Source of the DNA: Sphingomonas azotifigens NBRC 15497
GTDB taxonomy: Bacteria > Pseudomonadota > Alphaproteobacteria > Sphingomonadales > Sphingomonadaceae
Length of the DNA: 55,801 nt
Direction of reading: 5' to 3'
Assembly (NCBI RefSeq): GCF_002091475.1
Contig: NZ_BCTR01000024.1
Span: forward strand, 1 to 55,801
The notes below the pieces were generated by a model. It ran no database searches, was not told the origin of the DNA, and saw nothing but the letters and a program-made list of their open reading frames with translations. The position numbers and the translations under genes are program-made. Below are positions 51,331 to 55,801 of the stretch, piece by piece. Each line of letters begins with the position of its first letter. Position 1 is the first letter of the stretch.

Positions 51331-51502
51331 CCCCTCCCCTTCAGGGGAGGGGTTGGGGGTGGGGCCTGACGGAGAAGCCGAGTGCCGGGGACGCAGAAGG
51401 GTCCCGCCCCCACCGTGAAAGGCGTTGGATCGGAGATATTGAAACAGAAGCTGGTCTGCGAGACACTGCCCCACCCCAACCCCTCCCCTGAAGGGGTGGG
51501 GC
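51331..51502. repeat. C/G-rich inverted element with two G-quadruplex motifs (family B)
   Basis: Left arm CCCCTCCCCTTCAGGGGAGGGG then TTGGGGGTGGGG (G-tracts 51344-51364, plus strand) and right arm CACTGCCCCACCCCAACCCC then TCCCC (51465-51489, G-tracts on the minus strand), in inverted orientation around about 95 bp of ordinary sequence. The GAGACACTGCCCCACCCC part is shared with the element after cmk at 9266-9370. Confidence 0.78.
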
Positions 51503-51518
51503 TTGCGGGCGGAAGCGC

Positions 51519-52000
51519 TTACCGAAGCACCGCCGTCGTGTAATTCTCCACCACTTCCGCCAGCGCCCGGCCCTCGCCATCCAGCACCAGCGCACGGTGG
51601 CGGAGCACGTATGGCGCAACGCCCGTCAGCACCTGCTCCAGCGGCTTACGGTGCGGGTGGAGCGGCCGGATCACCGCACCGAACGGAGTATCCCCCTGCT
51701 CCAGCGCGGCGTTCATCTCCGGGGTCAGCCGCGAGGGCACATACCAGTTCTCGGCGAGCGACAAGGCCACGCCCGCGCAACTGAGCACGACGCTGCGATA
51801 GACCACCCGCTCGTCCGGCCCCACGCCCAGCCGCGTCCGCTGCTCGAGCGTCGGGTCCTTGTGTGCCGTGCGGTCCACTTGCGCCCGGATCGGCCCGCCG
51901 CAGCGGCGTTCCAGCACGGCGGTGGCGGTAGGGCTGGCGAGAAGGTCGCGGCTGAGTGCCGCCGCATCGTCCGTCGCTACCGCTACCGCCACTACCAGCA

Positions 52001-52001
<1 letters not shown>
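51519..52001 (-). CDS. chorismate-pyruvate-lyase-like family protein
   Basis: 160 residues. The core RVVYRSVVLSCAGVALSLAE then NWYVPSRLTPEMNAAL and TPFGAVIRPLHPHRKPLEQV is the pattern of the chorismate lyase/UTRA-like fold family. UbiC converts chorismate to 4-hydroxybenzoate for ubiquinone synthesis, but this branch is divergent and may do something else. Its ATG overlaps the ppdK stop by one base (TGATG) and has AGGAAAGTG upstream, so it is translated after ppdK. The N-terminus is mildly hydrophobic. Confidence 0.72.
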
Positions 52002-54664
<2,663 letters not shown>

Positions 54665-54803
54665 TCTGATCCCCTTCCGGTCGAAAGCGCCCCTTCGAGA
54701 CAGAAGGGCCGCTACCGCAGCTGCGAAGACTCAGGAACCACTGATTGCGTTGTCGGCCTCGGTTTATTTCAGGACAATGGCAGTTTCTGGCCAATTTTAC
54801 CGA

Positions 54804-54830
54804 TGATTAATCGTACAATTGAGCCGTCAA
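54804..54830 (-). promoter_or_regulatory. possible ppdK promoter
   Basis: On the minus strand TTGACG (54825-54830, overlapping the glyS stop) is followed after 15 bp by TAATCA. The spacing is short and the -10 imperfect, but the 160-bp glyS-ppdK gap is otherwise AT-richer than its surroundings, consistent with a promoter. Confidence 0.35.
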
Positions 54831-55801
54831 CCTTCGATCTTGGCGAAGTCCGCCACCTTGTGCACTGCATCACGCATCCGTGCGAGCAGGCCGAGGCGCG
54901 CGGCGCGCTTGGCCGGATCGGCATCGTTGACGGTCACCTGATCGAAGAAGGCATCGATCGGCGCGCGCAGGATCGCGAGCGCGGCCATGGCGTCCTCGAA
55001 CTGCTCGGCTTCGATCGCGGCGGTCGCCTTGGGTTCGGCCGCGTCGAGAGCGGCGGCAAGCGCGGCCTCGGTGGGTTCGGGATCGTAGGCGAACCCGGAC
55101 GCGTGCTGCGCGACTTCGCTCCCCTGCGAAAGCAGGGGCCCAGGGTTGCCCTGCCCTTCACTACCCTGGGCTCCTGCTTCCGCAGGAGCACTGGCAGTGC
55201 CGACGCCTTCCTTCTTGAGGATGTTTGCCGCGCGCTTGTAGCCGGCGAGCAGGTTGGCGCCGTCCTCGGTGCCGACAAACGCCTGCAGCGCCTTCACCCG
55301 CGCGAGCAGGCGGACGAGATCGTCCTCGCCACCGAGCGCAAACACCGCGTCGATCAGGTCGTGGCGAACGCCCGCCTCGCGCTGCTGGACCTTGAGGCGG
55401 TCGGCGAAGAAGTCGAGCACGTCCTGGCTGACCGAGCGAAGCAGCGGAAAGCGCAGGCCATTGTCGAGCAGGATCGCCAGCACGCCCAGTGCCGAGCGCC
55501 GCAATGCGAACGGGTCCTTGGAGCCGCTCGGCTTGAGGTCGACGCCGAAGAACTGGGTGATGCTGTCCAGCTTGTCCGCCAGCGCCACCGCCACCGTCAC
55601 CGGATCGGTGGGGACGTCGTCGCCCTGCCCGACCGGCTTGTAGTGATCGCGGATCGCCGCGGCGACCGCCGGGTCTTCACCCTGCGCAGCGGCGTAATAG
55701 CCGCCCATCAGGCCCTGCAACTCGGGGAACTCGCCGACCATGCCGGTGACGAGGTCCGCCTTGGCGAGCCGCGCGGCGCGTTCGGCGAGGTCGGCAAGCG
55801 T
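54827..55801 (-). CDS. glyS: glycine--tRNA ligase beta subunit, C-terminal part (runs off the window)
   Basis: 325 residues visible; the 5' part lies beyond the window. Family segments: [73 protein letters not shown] and the C-terminal anticodon-binding-like domain ending [20 protein letters not shown]. The protein is interrupted by about 25 residues ([20 protein letters not shown] then SQGSE) encoded by a palindromic repeat at 55119-55189 that keeps the frame. Otherwise the domain is intact. The alpha subunit glyQ should be upstream, outside the window. Confidence 0.95.
   Translation of the reverse strand, partial: TLADLAERAARLAKADLVTGMVGEFPELQGLMGGYYAAAQGEDPAVAAAIRDHYKPVGQGDDVPTDPVTVAVALADKLDSITQFFGVDLKPSGSKDPFALRRSALGVLAILLDNGLRFPLLRSVSQDVLDFFADRLKVQQREAGVRHDLIDAVFALGGEDDLVRLLARVKALQAFVGTEDGANLLAGYKRAANILKKEGVGTASAPAEAGAQGSEGQGNPGPLLSQGSEVAQHASGFAYDPEPTEAALAAALDAAEPKATAAIEAEQFEDAMAALAILRAPIDAFFDQVTVNDADPAKRAARLGLLARMRDAVHKVADFAKIEG
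55119..55189. repeat. palindromic repeat inserted in-frame in glyS
   Basis: Two hairpins in inverted arrangement: GCTCCCCTGCGAAAGCAGGG then GCCCAGGGT (55119-55146) and ACCCTGGGCTCCTGC then CGCAGGAGC (55163-55189). The reading frame stays open, adding a Gly/Ala/Glu-rich stretch between two conserved helical parts of GlyS. The hairpin form is that of dispersed sphingomonad palindromes; a second copy is not seen in this window. Confidence 0.82.

Overview
The window is GC-rich chromosomal DNA from an alphaproteobacterium, most likely a Sphingomonas-type member of the Sphingomonadales. The evidence is two very large TonB-dependent receptors, a Caulobacter-type cpa/tad pilus locus, a DUF1476/BolA/monothiol-glutaredoxin cluster, a TIGR02300 protein, and many dispersed palindromic repeats of the GTCATTCCCGCG...GGAATCC type. 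This is inference from protein content; no rRNA is present. There is no integrase, transposase, phage gene or CRISPR array, so the region reads as core genome sprinkled with small non-autonomous repeats.

Layout. 1-7.2 kb: GAF-EAL c-di-GMP phosphodiesterase, a COG2509 flavoprotein, the divergent ohrR/ohr peroxide pair with two operators, an orphan flagellar-rod-like protein, an exported alpha/beta hydrolase, tRNA-Ala and a TIGR02300 protein. 7.2-12.1 kb: aroA-cmk, a repeat-filled gap, rpsA with a strong terminator, ihfB and tRNA-Leu. 12.1-14.6 kb: NUDIX hydrolase and, divergently, an orphan family-5 solute-binding lipoprotein with a DUF4112 gene. 14.8-18.9 kb: NAD synthesis (nadA, nadC) with a tandem-HTH regulator, a periplasmic RNase T2 and a small membrane HTH protein. 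19-22.9 kb: membrane protein, MBL hydrolase and a BlaR1/BlaI-like pair with a 39-bp dyad. 23.4-24.3 kb: DUF1476-bolA-grxD. 24.6-28.7 kb: quinone oxidoreductase, leuD, a tiny exported protein, leuC and a DUF6680-like protein. 29.3-34.8 kb: a 205-bp MITE, a TonB receptor with a LacI-type operator, an NAD-dependent epimerase and an SBF-like transporter. 34.9-40.4 kb: a DUF2975/XRE/membrane operon, ferritin-like protein, thioesterase, FCD-type GntR regulator, D-amino-acid-dehydrogenase-like flavoprotein and a lysophospholipase-like hydrolase. 40.5-48.1 kb: cpaA-B-C-D-E-tadB-tadC plus a membrane-anchored helix-hairpin-helix protein; the ATPase gene cpaF and a pilin gene are missing from this locus. 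48.5-55.8 kb: a second TonB receptor, a chorismate-lyase-like gene coupled to ppdK, and the 3' part of glyS, which carries an in-frame palindromic insertion.

Most tight clusters are translationally coupled (ATGA, GTGA or TGATG overlaps). The features I found most worth a second look are the repeat biology (paired inverted REPs, a TIR-bounded MITE with a 148-bp perfect match elsewhere, G-quadruplex-capable elements and the in-frame repeat in glyS), the regulator-nadC-RNase T2 operon, the BlaR1-like sensor without a penicillin-binding domain, and the incomplete tad locus. I could not run searches; family assignments rest on motifs I can read.
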